Assembly (NCBI GenBank): GCA_025677825.1
Contig: JAIXMO010000010.1
Coordinates: forward strand, 124,001-188,000
DNA from: Helicostylum pulchrum
Taxonomy: Eukaryota > Mucoromycota > Mucoromycetes > Mucorales > Mucoraceae
DNA: 64,000 nt
Direction: 5' to 3'
Part shown: in pieces, positions 1-13,607 of the stretch
Numbering within the stretch: position 1 is the first letter of the stretch
Layout of the letters: each line of letters opens with the position of its first letter
Notes under the pieces: generated by a model
Database searches by the model: none
Told to the model about the DNA's origin: nothing
What the model saw: the letters and a program-made list of their open reading frames with translations, nothing else
Position numbers and translations under genes: made by a program

Positions 1-3000
1 TTCGTCAGAGAAAAATAAGATAAACCCGCACCCAAAGCTTTTTTCAGTTATCCTACTATTTTACTTTCCTTCAAGAAAAACTAATTGCTATGCTACATAT
101 TATGGAATTACAACGTACGCATAGATCAGCTGAAAGCACGAGACCCACGAATTAACCTCTTGTTCCAAAGCGAAGATCCTTATAAGATTTTTTTTTGATC
201 AAGTGAATTGAGGTACGTTTGAGGCATTAAAATGCCAATTTAGGAAATTAAAAACAGTATAAGCTTTTTGGGGGAAAAGGTAGATCCGTTTTTTTTTTCG
301 AGGTGATATTTTTTTTATATATATGTATGTATATTTTATTTAAAGTAAATAAAAGAGTATCTAAAATATATTTGGGATTACACGAGCACTGATACATGAA
401 GCAACCTTCCGCATTCATATATTACAAATGTTGTTTGTGTGTCATCGTTATTACAAGCACAAAAAATTAAATAACCTTCTTTTTCGTGTGGAGATCCAAA
501 ACACACCCCCCATGATGACTACATCATAAGTTATAGCTCCAAGTTAGCGGATATGCAACCAATTGTATAGCTTGGTCTATTTTATAATTAAATTTTACGG
601 CTGTATCCTAAGCCCAAGTAATCATGGAATTAAGTTCTATAGATTCGTGTAACTGTGAACATCCCGTTTTCTTGCTTAAATTAAGCAACTTTCATGTGTA
701 ATTGAGTGATAATTGAAATCAATCAGACACAATCCGAGTCTTTGGCAAGGAAGTCCGTGTTTTATGTATATATTTGAGCATATTTTCTCCCACAGTGTCT
801 AGCCTGAAAAAATGTACAAAGTTTATGCAGGTTATGACAGGAAAAATGTCTCTCTTTTTTTTTTGCGGTGTATGTTTGTTATATTTTATAAGGTTTCTTT
901 TCCCATCTCACAAGGAATGACGAGAACGATATTGATCTAAGGTTTCTACTAATAGATTTTAGATTGGTGGCCTATACGTACATATGACAGACTCGATACA
1001 AAGATGATATAAATTAAATAAATCTGGTGATGAGAAAAAAATATGCAAGAATATGACAGCGAATGACTAAGTACAGTGTTTGTTGAGCAGTTAAATATTT
1101 CGTCACCTACCACGTTTTCTCTTTAGACGCACAGCAAATGTATGAAACTATTATACTTTCTAATCTCCAATTTTTCTTTTTTAAAAAAAGTGAAACCTTT
1201 AGCCGTTATGATTGTTCAAGTTGTATGATTAAATACCCGATAAACGCCCAGCAAAAAAAAAAAAAAAAAAAAAAAATTCCTTGCGAAATAAAGGGGTTGT
1301 AAGGATATCTTAGATCTACTAAATCAGTAACTGGGCCCAGTGCTCCCTTTATTTTATCAACTGTATAACTGTACAAACAAACTTTAAATTTAGTACGTAA
1401 ACTAGGTACGATGTGAAACTCGTTTTTTTCTTCTTACATTGCACAATGGAAACTGTGGGTAATATGTGTATGTAACAATTGTGAATTATATATATATTAT
1501 ATGCGTATACGAGAATGACAAGAGATAGTATCTTTTCTCAGGTACGTTTGCCCCAATTACACTATCTGGTAAGAATCATGTACCTGTGATATAATTAAAT
1601 GATTGTTTGTTTGTTTTTATATTATAAAAAAGAATAACAAAGAACGCCAGCTTTTTGTACGCTTAGCCAAGTATCAAGTAGAAACTTGGAAATCTCACAA
1701 ATTAAGGGTCTAAAAAAATATATATTTACGTGAATCGTCATGCTCAGTGGTATGTGCTACTACAAAAAGCGGATTTTTTAAATGCCCGAATTTGTTCTTT
1801 TTCGAAAAGTTGGAGTTGCGATGTAACTTGATTAGGTGATCTCGCGTGAGACCCTGTGGAGTGCGTTATTGCCAATAAATTATTGGTTACAAAAACAATT
1901 TTCTGTTCACCAATGCTCTTTTAAAAGAACAATATTTACTATCAAAAAAGAAAAAAAAATGTCTTTGCTTAGATGGACAAGATAGACGTACTGATACAAA
2001 AAAAATAGTTTTCTTTTTGCAAAAAGTTCAATTTTTTTAAGCGTTACACATTTTTTATTTTTAAAATTTCGTCGGCGGATAGGGACAATCATTTTTGCTT
2101 TTTCGTAACTATCCTTCCCTTTGTACCCATTTTTTTCTATTAATAAAACTTCTTTTTTACATCAGTTGTAACGGTTGGTAGTACCTTTGGAGCAAAAAAG
2201 AAGCCTATTTTTTTTCTGTAGCAAACAAAAGTAACATTTGAAGGCAGAAAATGCTTATACATATACAGTTTAAACACATTTCTAGTGACCCTAGAACTTA
2301 TTACTTTTCTACTTGGATTGGGGACAATAAGTAAATCTTTGGTTAGCGACATTTTACTTTAAGGTGACGGCATTTACCTTCAAAAAGTTTCTTTTGCATA
2401 CCGATAGGAAATACAATTTATGTACATAAATCGTTATGAGTATACAGTTTATTTCTTTTAAACTATCGATGGCTACAAGACAAAATATAAAACTCGGTTA
2501 GTTTTCGCTTATCTGGGCATAAAAATGTTTACGTACGGACCTTTGAACTATTACATATTTATTGCGGTTCCCGACTCGACAAGTTTTTTGGCCGTTGGGT
2601 CACCGGATAAAAACGTCTTCTAGGACAAAACTTTTTTAAAGTTAGTAATAAGTCTTTTTTTTTTATATAACCTGAGCTAGTTACCCCCTCTTTTTTTTTG
2701 TTAACCGAGGTAGCTACACTTTAATATTTAACGACTAGCTTGGAACGCATAACTAACAAATAAGGCAACTATATAAAAATTTATCAACATGGAGATCAAG
2801 AATGATATTAATGAAATACTTGATTTAACTCTTGATAGTCTAATTTGAATAATGAACTAATTATTAATTTCATGTACGGTACTATACGGGTTTATCTAAG
2901 CATGGTGCGGTACATTTTTTATATTGCAAGTTTGGGTCCTTTTCTTTATAAAACAAGTAAGGACTGGTCATTAGGCCAGCTATACATTGCAGAAACACAA

Positions 3001-5470
3001 ATATACCTTTTTTTTTCTACGTAGAAATATTTAGACAACAAATATTTTATCTTTTTTTTTTGTTCTCGCACGTGGGAAGCACAAACACTAACGATTCTTA
3101 AAAAAAAAGAAAAAAAAAGTATTTCGCATCATCATGTATACCCCTTAAATGTACAATGATTGGCATTTGAAATTCAAGATTTTCAAAATATGTAAAATCA
3201 ATTGACTACTTTCAAAGTACTGGTCTCCTCAAATTGCTTGCTGAAAGAGGATTATGTTAATTTTAGTTTTGTTCGGGCGGATGGTTCTTATTTTATAGCT
3301 TCATAAGTCTCAATTACATGCGATCCTTTTAGAAATTCAAAAGGTTGCAAAAGAATAAAAAAAAACCAAAATTTTCACCTAGTTTGGAAAAGCCTCAGTG
3401 GCAAACTTTGAATAGTATATTGTATGGGCAGGACGTGCTTAAGATGCAATTTTTTCTAATGAAACAAGAAAATTTGACTCTTTAATCGTAACTGCAGTTC
3501 TAATGGAAAACAAGAATGTACTTCTTCCGGATTAGCAGCGATACTAACACCATCTGACCGATAAATGGAGCGAGGCTCAAATCATAAAACGCAAACGACT
3601 AGCTTTGAAAACATCGTTAGATTCGGTAGGGTAAAACATCTCTAAATTGTAACATGATTTATTTAATAAATTTGAAATGCAAATAAATAGAGTTTATCGT
3701 TATCACATTTGATAAGAGACGGTGCAATTTTTTTTTTCTTCCTTCCTTTCTTTTGATGCATTACGTTGCTCCACCGACAGAATCTACAGACATTACGAAA
3801 AAAAAAAAAAAAAAGGCTTGTGTAATATCCTTCCATTTACGTTTCACATGCTACTGTAAGTATCTTACTGTTCATTATCATCAACATCAAAGATAATGTA
3901 TAGAAAATGTGCATATCACTAGATTATTTAACAAATGTACAGCTTTCTCCAGTGCATTATATTTTTTTTTTCCCTATTTTCCATGTCATTTACGTTAGTT
4001 GATAGGGTTAGAACATTATTTTTTATAGTATCAAAAGCTTCTTAATTATATATATATATACTAAACTGCAGGTGTTTCTCAATTGCACTAATACCTTTCC
4101 CCACACCTTTCGTTATCTTTTTTTTTTTTCAATCTGGTAACGATTATTAGTTATCACGGGTGCCTAATTTTTAATTGTATTTTTTTTTTTCTTGTGGTAC
4201 AACTTTTTGTACTGCCATCCTCTCGTATAAATGAAATCTAAAAACGCCCTGTTCTCAAAGGGACTTATCTGGTTTGATTGGAGATAAGGGTGCATGTTCC
4301 ACTAAATGATAATGTGGTAGTTCTCTTACCCTATTTTATATCTTTCCTAGATCTTGAGTCAGCTTTGCAGCATCTTTTTGAGAAAATCAAATAACAGAGA
4401 TCGGTTACTATTGTAAATTACTTTTTTAAAAAAAATTCATTATTCTTTTTCGTGTACTTGCTTCCGAAAAAAAAACAGCTATACATTAGATTAAACACGA
4501 AAATAGTGCTTTTTTTTTTGTCAAAGTCTGCCATTTGGCACCACATGGCATTCTGAAAAATCAGCCCAAATAGTAACACACAGAAAGTGTAAACTACATT
4601 GTATTGCTCAATCTTATTTAAAACGGAATCAGCTTTTAATCACTAATAGAGACATCATTAATACGATCAACCTAACACATATGATGAGAGGAAGAATTTA
4701 TTTTAAATAGTAGAGCTGATCATATAAACTAGTATCACTCTATCGCCGTTGTTAATGACTGTATCACCAAACATTGTACCATTGTTCGCTTTGATATTTA
4801 TTTCTCGATTTTCCATAATAAACAATATTGTTTTAAGGGGAAAACCTTGATACGCTTTCTATTTACACGTCCAGAAAAAAAAGTGAGGCATAAACTATTA
4901 TGTACGTACCTTTATGCGCGACTGATTCTCTAAGAATAAATATATCTGTTTGTACGGATATAAGAAAATAAAAGTGTTAAAAAAACAGGTTAATAAATGA
5001 AGAAGAAAGTAAATACAAGATCCTTTTGAAAGATGTACACATATCATATAAATTCATAGGTAAAAAGGATGAATTTAATCATGATATATTATACTACCGG
5101 ATGTTCATGTACATTTATATACAGCTTATTTAATTCATGCAATAAACCCTTTATATGAAATTATCGACTGCATAAATAGACCGTGTGCCAAAATAATCTC
5201 TTCAATAACGATTACTTACCTTTGAGGCTCTCTCTGCTATTATTAGCAAATAAATATAAATCCCTATTTAGTAGTTATAGATTGTACAGTTCACATGATA
5301 AATGTAACGAAATAATTCAGGCAAGAATCTCATACGACTTTTTTTTATTCTCTACTTCCTTTACTTCATTTTAGCGCGTTTATTTCGGAAGGATTCAATG
5401 ATTTTGAAGATGAAGTATGAAGCTAATACGAGAAGTTAAACTATTAATAGCTTACAACGTGAATTAAAAT
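1..5470. other. gene-poor AT-rich region
   Basis: I find no supportable gene here. The stretch is very AT-rich, full of A and T runs, and open frames on both strands are short (60-70 codons), of low complexity and not joined by plausible introns. I see no tRNA, no long repeat and no recognisable transposon end. Confidence 0.6.
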
Positions 5471-5473
5471 ATG

Positions 5474-7650
5474 TCAAAAAAATCTTAGTGAAAGCGACAT
5501 CGTACTAAGCCATTGCCGGTCTGTATTGCGCCATAACGGATGTACTACTATGTATAGATTCTTTTTATCAGCGGAATAATGATCCGTGGAGAGAAATCGA
5601 AGAACACTTTGTAATAGAAGTGAGTTTCTTTTGTGCATAACCTTATTTACCTCTTTGTAATAATACAAGGAAAACCAAGAATGCTATTTTGTCCACGTTT
5701 CAAAACAAAAAGACGTACTCATACGGGATTACCGGCTTTGCTCTTAACCCCAGTGTAGCGTATATTACCGTTAAACATGGTATATTAAAAATCTATAAGC
5801 TTCGAGAAGTCTCTCAATATTTAATAACGCAGTTTTCAAATTAATGCATAGTGAATAAATTAAGTTTATATACCTCAAACATGAAACGTGGTTTCCAATC
5901 GAATATGGTAATACGAAAGAGGTATTAAATTCCTCATTGGCCGTCGCCATAAACCAAAATAATAATGTGATATTACATAATGTTTTGTTTGTACAAATAA
6001 AAGGTTTAGCCCATATCGAATTACGGATAATTTGGTTTAAACTAATTACCCGCTTACCATACTCGCTTAGTGGCGTAATATATGTATGCGAACATAGAGG
6101 GGGTTTCAGCCGCAATTTTTGTTGAAAATGAGACCAATGAGAGTGGTGTGACTATTCTGTTTACAGCTCACTTTTTATGGACCGTATCTACTTCCTGCAT
6201 AGTAGAAAAATTGGTTACCATAATAGTACAAAAGGATATATTCATATATGTGTGTACTTACCTCTGTATTTTGCTTTACCGGTGTCGGTGTCGATGTTGT
6301 CGATGTTACCGATGTTATCGATGGATGATGTGTCTAATTAATTTAGTTTTCCTTGTAAATGTACGTTGGAAGACTTCGCGTCAAGTTTCGAGCATTGCAA
6401 ATCGGCACAAGCTCTTCAACTGTTATTAAAGGAATTCCTCCACTAACATCGACATCGATGTAAAAAGGACACCTAGCTACTTTTCCTCGTTGGAAGTGAT
6501 ACGAGAGTATTTTTCTTCGTGTACTCCTTTTATTATACTATCTGTACATAAAACATTAAAAATAATAATACTTTACAAGCCATTCTTCTTACATCGATGC
6601 TTGTCCCATACTAGATACTGGTATTCTCTTCTTCGTCTTTTTCAATCCACTCTGAATTTTCTACTTGGAATTTTAATTCATGCGATAGCCTTACTAGAGA
6701 GTTCCTGTAGGGCTGGTCGCTGCGAGTGTAGCGAGTATCAAACAGATAGTACACTTCTTCTGGGTTCTTCTTCTTGACACGCTTCTTTTTCGTATTTTCA
6801 TAATCAGTACTTACAGATGTGCCTTCTTCGAGCCCGTACCAATTATTGTTCTCTTCAGAATCTTCTAGTGGGTCACATTTAAGCATTCGTAACAAATGCT
6901 CTTATGCACGGCGGTTACTTTGAATCATATCAGTTTACGCGGAAATAAAAAAAGCAATAGAGCTAGAAAAAAGCAATATAAGACATTAGGATGCATAATA
7001 AAAAATATTTCCTGGTCACATAATAAAAACGAGGAAAAGAAAGCTACATGCACGACAAATAATGAACAAGCCAAATATAGGTAAAAGACAACACCGGTAA
7101 ATAAAAGATATTGCTTTGTAATAAGTGATAATACCAAGTTTAAGACACCAAGTATTTTTTTTACGCCCCATTACACTGTAAAACTTATTATACAAACGTA
7201 TATCCAGATCTAATATATCGTAAAAAAAAAAAGGCTCCCACCATTTTTTTTTATTACGATATAATTCACATGTGTTCTCACACAACTTAATAAGTGTAAC
7301 CTTTTAAACCTTTTTTTTTCTATGACCACTCTCTTTCTTCCAAATCAAACCAAATCCTTTCATCGACCGTATATCCTCTCTTAAATGTTGCAGTCCTTTT
7401 ATATTCGATTTACCTGAAGCCAAAAGTTCGATCATTTTGAGTATTAAAAGAGGTTCCATAAGCTTAATACTTGCGTAATGAGGGACTTCTTTTTCAAACG
7501 TACCTAGTCTATGTCCATAACATTCCAAATTACCTCGTCTTATACTCTTACACCAAGTATGCAATGCTTTACTTCACATGTCTTTACCGCCTGTTCTTCG
7601 GGAATCACCTTACGATTGTACTAGCAACGCTAATCGAGGATTTGGTTCCC
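5474..7650 (-). pseudogene. possible decayed coding region, identity unknown
   Basis: On the minus strand several open stretches of protein-like composition follow each other: about 85 codons at 7304-7564, 94 codons at 6611-6895, about 45 codons around 6350-6480 and weaker ones at 5474-6115. They lie in different frames with stops between them, and I could not join them with convincing splice sites. The piece at 6611-6895 is acidic with a KKKRVKKK cluster that looks like a nuclear localisation signal. The density of such frames contrasts with the empty 1-5.4 kb, so a decayed gene or mobile element is likelier than chance. I recognise no family. Confidence 0.2.
6291..6323. repeat. 9-bp tandem repeat, about 3.6 copies
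   Basis: Units of the form tcgatgttg/tcgatgtta follow each other directly with one or two changes per unit. A related tcggtg/tcgatg pattern continues just upstream, and a similar atcgacatcgatg stretch occurs at about 6445-6460 in the opposite sense. It is a short minisatellite inside the possible relic region. Confidence 0.6.
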
Positions 7651-7773
7651 GTGCCTTTTTTTTTTTGATCTAAGCATAATTAGTAAATATCAACAAATAT
7701 ACCGTTCAAAGTAATGTACATCTTTTTCTTTTATTCATAGTTTAAAAAAAGAGGGGGAGGAAAAAAGGGTAAC

Positions 7774-8230
7774 TTATAATTTAGCAGTAGGGTTAACAGC
7801 CTTGAAGACGTTATCCAACTTCATGGCCAACATGATTTGACCCTTGACCTTGAGCTTACCGCTCATGTAAGCCTTTTGACCATTCAACTTGCCGTTAGCC
7901 AAGTCAACAAAATCAGCATCCTTTAAGGATAAGATGGCATCAGCCTTGATGGAACCCTTACCACGAGAAACGGTACCTTCCTTCTTACAGTCAACAGTGA
8001 AGACTTCTTCCTTACCTTCGCTATTCTTGATAACGAATTGGAAAACGCCATTGACCTATATATGCAATTGATAAGTATAACTAATTTTAAAAAAATATGC
8101 TCTTCTTTTTTTTTAATTTTACCTGCTTGATCAACTTTTGTCTTTCCTCGGCAGAGAAATCAGCAAAAGCCTTACTCAAATCAGCCATAAGTTCAGAGCT
8201 TTGGAATCCGGGAACAACGATATCAGACAT
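7774..8230 (-). CDS. SCP2 sterol-carrier / lipid-transfer protein, peroxisomal
   Basis: Two exons (8230-8123, 8055-7774) separated by a 67-bp GT..AG intron encode 129 residues, the usual length of stand-alone fungal SCP2 proteins. After a short N-terminal helix (ELMADLSKAF) the protein shows the SCP2 fold signature: a FQFVIKNSEG strand region, a GKGSIKADAILSLKD strand pair and a final KGQIMLAMKLDNVFK helix. It ends in TAKL; A-K-L is a classical type 1 peroxisomal targeting signal. SCP2 proteins bind fatty acyl-CoAs and sterols and support peroxisomal beta-oxidation. The start is the first ATG, with a TATA-like box about 85 bp upstream. The family call is firm; the peroxisomal location is inferred from the C-terminus. 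Confidence 0.92.
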
Positions 8231-8311
8231 TTTTTGTATATATAAAACTTTTTAGAAAGTGAAAAGAGTAATGAAGAAAAAAAAAATAAAAAAATAGAAA
8301 TAATTGGGATT

Positions 8312-8321
8312 TTTATATAAA
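8312..8321 (-). promoter_or_regulatory. TATA-like box of the SCP2 gene
   Basis: A TTTATATAAA palindrome lies 82 bp upstream of the SCP2 start codon, and a CCAAT pentamer occurs further upstream at about 8352. The position suits a core promoter, but the genome is AT-rich, so this is only suggestive. Confidence 0.35.
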
Positions 8322-8399
8322 GTACGCGTTTTAGTTTAATTTTGAAAATGAGCCAATCATGATATTTTATACCCGATACGTACAATTAAATGATGACTA

Positions 8400-9226
8400 G
8401 TAGCTTCAATTTCCATATAAGTTTTGTATTGACATGTTTTTGGTTCCCCACGGTTTTTTTTACAAATGTTATTTCGAATAGATTTGGGTATAACTGAATG
8501 ACCTTGTGTGAATTTGTTCGATTTAACTAGCTGACCTTATGATTCTCCCCCTCTTTTTATTTCTTAAATGAAATATTATTATTACTTTACTCCAAGTGAC
8601 AATTATATACTTTATGATATTGGTAAAAATTTTTTATAGCTATTTGATCCTAATTACTATTTGGTACCATTAATATTTTATTATTCAGCCAAGAGTATAG
8701 TTTTCCGTTATGTAGTGTTATGATATCTTCTTCGTACCATGGTTGATAGCTATGCAGCACTCTAATGGACAGCAATACGAATTATTTAGTATCTTTATGA
8801 TATATTTATTTCTGGCGAATAACCTAATACATAACCACCTTGACATAATATGTACCCCTTTTTTTTGTAAATAGGATTGAGGTCACACACCTTCTGAGAG
8901 GTGGAACTTCAATACCCGGGAAAAATAAATTGATAAAAAGTTATATTTATGAGAGGAGAAACGAATAGCTATTAACTAAAGTTAAACATGTAAAGGTTGA
9001 AAAACGATAAATTAGTTTTCGAAACTAACGTTGGACCCTAGTAAGATTAAGAATGAAAAGTTAATACGGGAGAGCTTTGTTATATCTGCAAATGAAAAAG
9101 TAGTTGAAGATAACTGGAGGTATAAAAAAAATTACTGGAGATAAATACATCGAAGTTAGAAGGCGAGCTAAAGCAGCTAATTCTCTATTGAAGAAGGCTT
9201 TATTACATGAAAAATCTAGTCTTTAG
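8400..9226. other. intergenic, no gene seen
   Basis: AT-rich spacer between the SCP2 promoter and the relic at 9227. The last 200 bp before the relic contain broken coding-like pieces that could be its lost N-terminal part, but frames are interrupted by many stops. Confidence 0.4.
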
Positions 9227-9617
9227 GGTTCAAGTACGGAGAAGGATTCCGAGTTCACTTTTTATCAACGTTTTGGGTATTTATTTACTGTAATTGATGC
9301 TGGGGCGGGGGAATATGATGTAAGAGCACCAAGATTGCAATTGAACAAGACATTGCTCCACACGTCAGATACTTCATCCGCATATCAAAGGAAAATCGAC
9401 TTACTTTTAAAGCTCAATGATACCAGCGTTGAATTATCATCCAGTAGATGGAAAGAAATCCTCCGTGGCCTTGAAGCCACACAAAACAAAAAACTTCAAA
9501 GCCAAAGTGACATTTATTAATTTTTTAAAAAAAGGCTCAAGTCATCATGAAAATGTAGTTATAGAAAAATATTTAATACATCAAGGGAAAAGTAGAGCAA
9601 GTATAGTTATTGTATAA
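9227..9617 (+). pseudogene. frameshifted fragment of an unnamed protein family
   Basis: An open frame without a good start runs from 9227 to the stop at 9518-9520. Its product (FTFYQRFGYLFTV..., then RKIDLLLKL...VELSSSRWK) is well formed until about 9450, where the sensible reading moves to the +1 frame (KPHKTKNFKAKV) and continues to 9617. The motif order, a RKID strand, then ELS...W/FK, then QQ/K-KN-x-[KR], resembles hypothetical proteins that I believe occur in many copies in Mucoromycota genomes. No complete gene surrounds it, so it is a relic. Family membership is from memory and not verified. Confidence 0.45.
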
Positions 9618-10105
9618 AAGTAATATTTATTAAACAGAAAAGAAAAAGAATATAATAAAGAAAGCCAAAAGAACCTTTTTAGAAAATCTAATAAAAATGA
9701 ATAGAATTAGCATCAAAGTTATTAAAAAGAATAATAAAAGTTTTTTTTATAAAAAAAAAAAGAAACAAGATATAAAGATTTCAGTAATTTGGGTATAGCT
9801 GTTAGTCTTCATGGTGAATCAGACTGACGTGCAAAATGTCTTTGAGTATCATCTTTAGCTTTACTATCTTTGCTTCTTTTTTTTTCAAAAAAAAACCTTC
9901 CTTTACTCTCATCTTGAGAGTATATATAAATGTTATATCTTACCTTTTAAATTATTGTTTGCTTAAAGAAAAAAAAAAAAGAAAACTTTAGGGTAAGGGT
10001 ATTGCTTTTTTATAAGAAAAAGAAAAAAAAAATTTAGCTAGGGGAGAGAGGTCACAAGGTGACTGGGGTTTAGGAAACCAAAAATTTCGGCTGTCCGATT
10101 TTTTT

Positions 10106-11399
10106 TTATTCTTCTTGGGCATCAATTGTCGCAGTTGCTTTATTATGATCCTACACCGAAAAAGTTGATATTAACAAACTTGAAGTTTTATTTAAAAAAG
10201 GGATGAACGTACCTCTAATGACATATTTACTATATCTGCTTCCTTCTCTCCATGATAAAGTTGCTCGCTTTCATCGATAGGTGTTGTACCTGTCACTGCA
10301 CTTTTGAATATTTGTGCTCGTATATCCTCTAAACAATTTACAATTTAATATATACATATTATATACGTTTATAATTGCTTCCTTTACCATATTTTCCTTC
10401 ACTTATTGGAGAGAACTTGATCATATTATCATCTGGAAAATGGTCAAATAAATAAGATTCGGTGATTGACAGTTGAGCGCATTGCTGAGCTAATTTTCCA
10501 AATATATTTGCATCCGTTCTATACCTATTTGTAAAATAACGGATTAAAAATAAAGATTTTTTTTTCGTATGTATAATATTCTTTTTACAATCGATAGGCT
10601 TCCTTGTTATGACAATGTTTATCCACTAATCTATCAAGAACAGCCTTTTTAAAGATGTTTTTTATATAGTGCAAGACATGAAATATGTAATCTTCGTAAG
10701 GTCTCCAAGTGGGGAACTGTTGCGAGATGGAAAGGTTACCGCCTCCATCAACAAGAGGATGAAACATATCGCTCATAAATGTGACAGCTGGTGGATACTC
10801 TGGGTAACTTTCTGGAATTGCTACTCTGAATTTAAATGCTCCTGATCTGTAATAACCTTGATGAACAAATAGTACACCGTACCAAACTTTATTTTTTTAA
10901 AAAAAGTTAGTGAGAGAATACACATATCATGCAATTTTTTTTTTTTTTTTTTACCGTTCAAGTTTTCGGAAGAAGGCATAATATAAATACCTAATGGACA
11001 ATGATTTGGATTTTTCAAGTTGATACTAAACATATTTATTTTTAATAATACAGTTTACAATATTTTTTTAAAAGAAAAAAACTTACAATTCTGTCATAAG
11101 TTCATATTTTTTAAAATACTCTGATATCAGGTGTGGCGCATAAGTTTCACCTATATTTTCTTCGTCCCAGTCTTCACAAGAAGAAAGTCTTTGTAAGCGA
11201 TGGTGATGAGATGAGGAAGCGCTTGTACTGTTTTTGCGAACACGAGAAAATACGTTACTGACGTTTGGTGAACGTGTTGAGCTTGCTAAACCGCCTACTT
11301 TTCGTGCCCCTGTGGAAGGTGATACATAAGGTCCCTATTTTTTCTTTAATACGATAGTTTTTTCTGGGTAAAAACTAATTATTTTATTACTTTGCTCAT
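10106..11399 (-). CDS. AKTIP/FTS homologue, UBC-like protein lacking the catalytic cysteine
   Basis: Seven exons (11399-11391, 11334-11087, 11025-10955, 10886-10589, 10524-10388, 10328-10213, 10150-10106) give 307 residues; all junctions keep frame and use GT..AG. The first exon is only 9 bp. A Ser-rich N-terminus is followed by a UBC fold: CPLGIYIMPSSENL, VWYGVLFVHQGYYRSGAFKF, AIPESYPEYPPAVTF and FHPLVD at residues 151-156, where an active E2 would have its catalytic Cys shortly after the HPN motif. The following TWRP-x(9)-VL-x-Y-x-KNIF block matches the AKTIP family, whose human member reads W-R-x(6)-W-x-V-L-M-Y-A-R-R-V-F. AKTIP/FTS works with Hook and FHIP proteins as a dynein cargo adaptor on early endosomes. 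The call rests on motifs; the endosomal role here is inferred. Confidence 0.85.
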
Positions 11400-11575
11400 T
11401 TGTTTATATATGTTTTATATATCTATTTTTTAAAAAAAGTGTATATAACAGAGAAGAGAGAGAAAGAAGGAGGGGGGGATAAAAGAAAAGAAAAAAAGGT
11501 ATTCTCATCGTTTTTAAAAAAACAAAAAAAAACGGACTTTCAAAGAAGGGACGCTTTTTTTGGTAGTAGGGTATA

Positions 11576-12658
11576 CTACATGATAGTGCATGAAGAAGGT
11601 TGGTCCATACAAGTACTTAACGAAATAGTAATAATAGTATTATCAACCATAGTATCACGATCATAGGTATGGTACAAGGTTTGCTTTTCTTCGTTGTAAT
11701 CGCATTCACCTACATTGACTTGAATATTTAATGGTTTACCGCCAAAATGGAAATAAGGTACGAATATTTCAGTGGTACAAGCATTTCTGTCTATCAAATT
11801 GTATCTCTCTTGTAATTTTGTTTGTTGTTGTTTTGTAAATGGTATAAATGAAAAAGTGTACTTGATATTTTTTAAATCAAATTCTGATTTCGTAGGTGTA
11901 CCAGCAATCTTGGAAGCATAAGGGCGCTTTTTTTAAAGAAAGAAGTGGGGAGGGGGGTTAGTTTTTTTCATATACAAATAGTAAGATATTCACTTACCAA
12001 GACGGCTTCTAATACCCTTCCTCCGTCGTACAGGTGCTTTTTAGATAATTTACTATTGCCATCATCATGCTCCAAATAATCTCGTTTGGCCTTCTTTGTC
12101 GAATAAATGGAAAAGTTTTCACCGTTCCAATGATCCCCGTACTCATGATCGTTACAAACATCATAATTCCAAAGTGTAAAATTCATCAAGTTTGTTTCTA
12201 GAGCATAAATAACAGCGTCTAAAAAGTTGACATGGCTTGTATAATTGTTATCTGTAAAAGCTTCTTTGTTATTCAAGTCCATAGGGATACCAACTTCACC
12301 TAGAATACAGGGTTTGTCTCCCATGTCCCTTAACCCATCTTGTTTAATGTTCTTGATTTGTCCACGGTAGTTCTTTTTTGCTCCAGATTGACCAAAGTAG
12401 GTGGCACTAAGAACATTTCCACCCTAGAAAAATAAGTTAGAATATTTTTTGTAGTTGTGTGTGTGCATTTAATTTATATATATAATACTTTACACGTTGA
12501 AGACATTGTACATCATGTGTGATTTTTCCATTAAACTTTTTATAGAAAACACAGTTTAAATCATACCAATGAGGTGAGAATACAACGTTATGGTGATGAT
12601 CAGTCTCCTTATAAACAGGTGCTCTCTATTATTATTTAAGAAACAAAACAGTTGATCA

Positions 12659-12689
<31 letters not shown>

Positions 12690-13572
12690 AAGAAGTTTAA
12701 CTTTACCTCATTTGCCAATGGTTCCACTAAACAATACCAATCCTGTTTAACACTTTGAATGGCCTTTACATATCGATTGACAAGTGGTACGTAAAAATCA
12801 TCATAAAAAGAGACTCTATTACCGGTGTCAGGATGCTTTGAAAAGTAATTGGAGTCTGTTAATACAGGTTTACCCGTAGCTTGATCCACTTTCCAGACAC
12901 CATGTTGTTTCCAAATACAGTCATTATTTAACCAAACAGAAGTCTTGCTTTCATTAATGACACGATCATAGGATTTCTTGGTGGGAAAAGGCCATGATTT
13001 AATATAAACTCCAACTGTCTGAGGAATACCGTCACCTAACGCAAATGACTGTAATGGACTAGGTGAGTCACCAAAGATCAAATTGACAATGGGATCAAAT
13101 TCTTCCAGGTGATTTAACCCAATATACCCAGGATGTGGTTCATTCATAAATTCAAATCCCAGTACCGACTCTAAATCCACCAATCTGGTTGCTAAATGCT
13201 TATATGCATTGATAAAACTATCGTTCAAGAATTGTTGAACGGATGTTCCTTCATATTTTCTATTGGGTGCAAATGTATCTCCAGCAAAGAAGAGTGTGAA
13301 CATGGTACATGATGCAAGTTTAGTATAATTGGTGGGCCATACCTATATATGATTAAATGAAAAAAAATTAGAAATAATTTATCAATGCATGCTATAAAAA
13401 TATTACCATAGGAAGTGGGTCTCCAGGTACAGCATTTGTATTATGAACATATGCAGCACCTGTTTCTTTAAAGTGTTTAATGTTCAATCCAGCTACTTCA
13501 AACGTCCAGCCAGGAGCACCGGAACCACCAGAGAATCTAGACCACTATATAATTGAATATTAGCTATCTGTA

Positions 13573-13607
<35 letters not shown>

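Noticed and set aside
1907..2352. Two 60-70 codon minus-strand frames
   Set aside because: Low-complexity Phe/Lys/Tyr-rich translations of A/T runs, with no motifs or splice partners.
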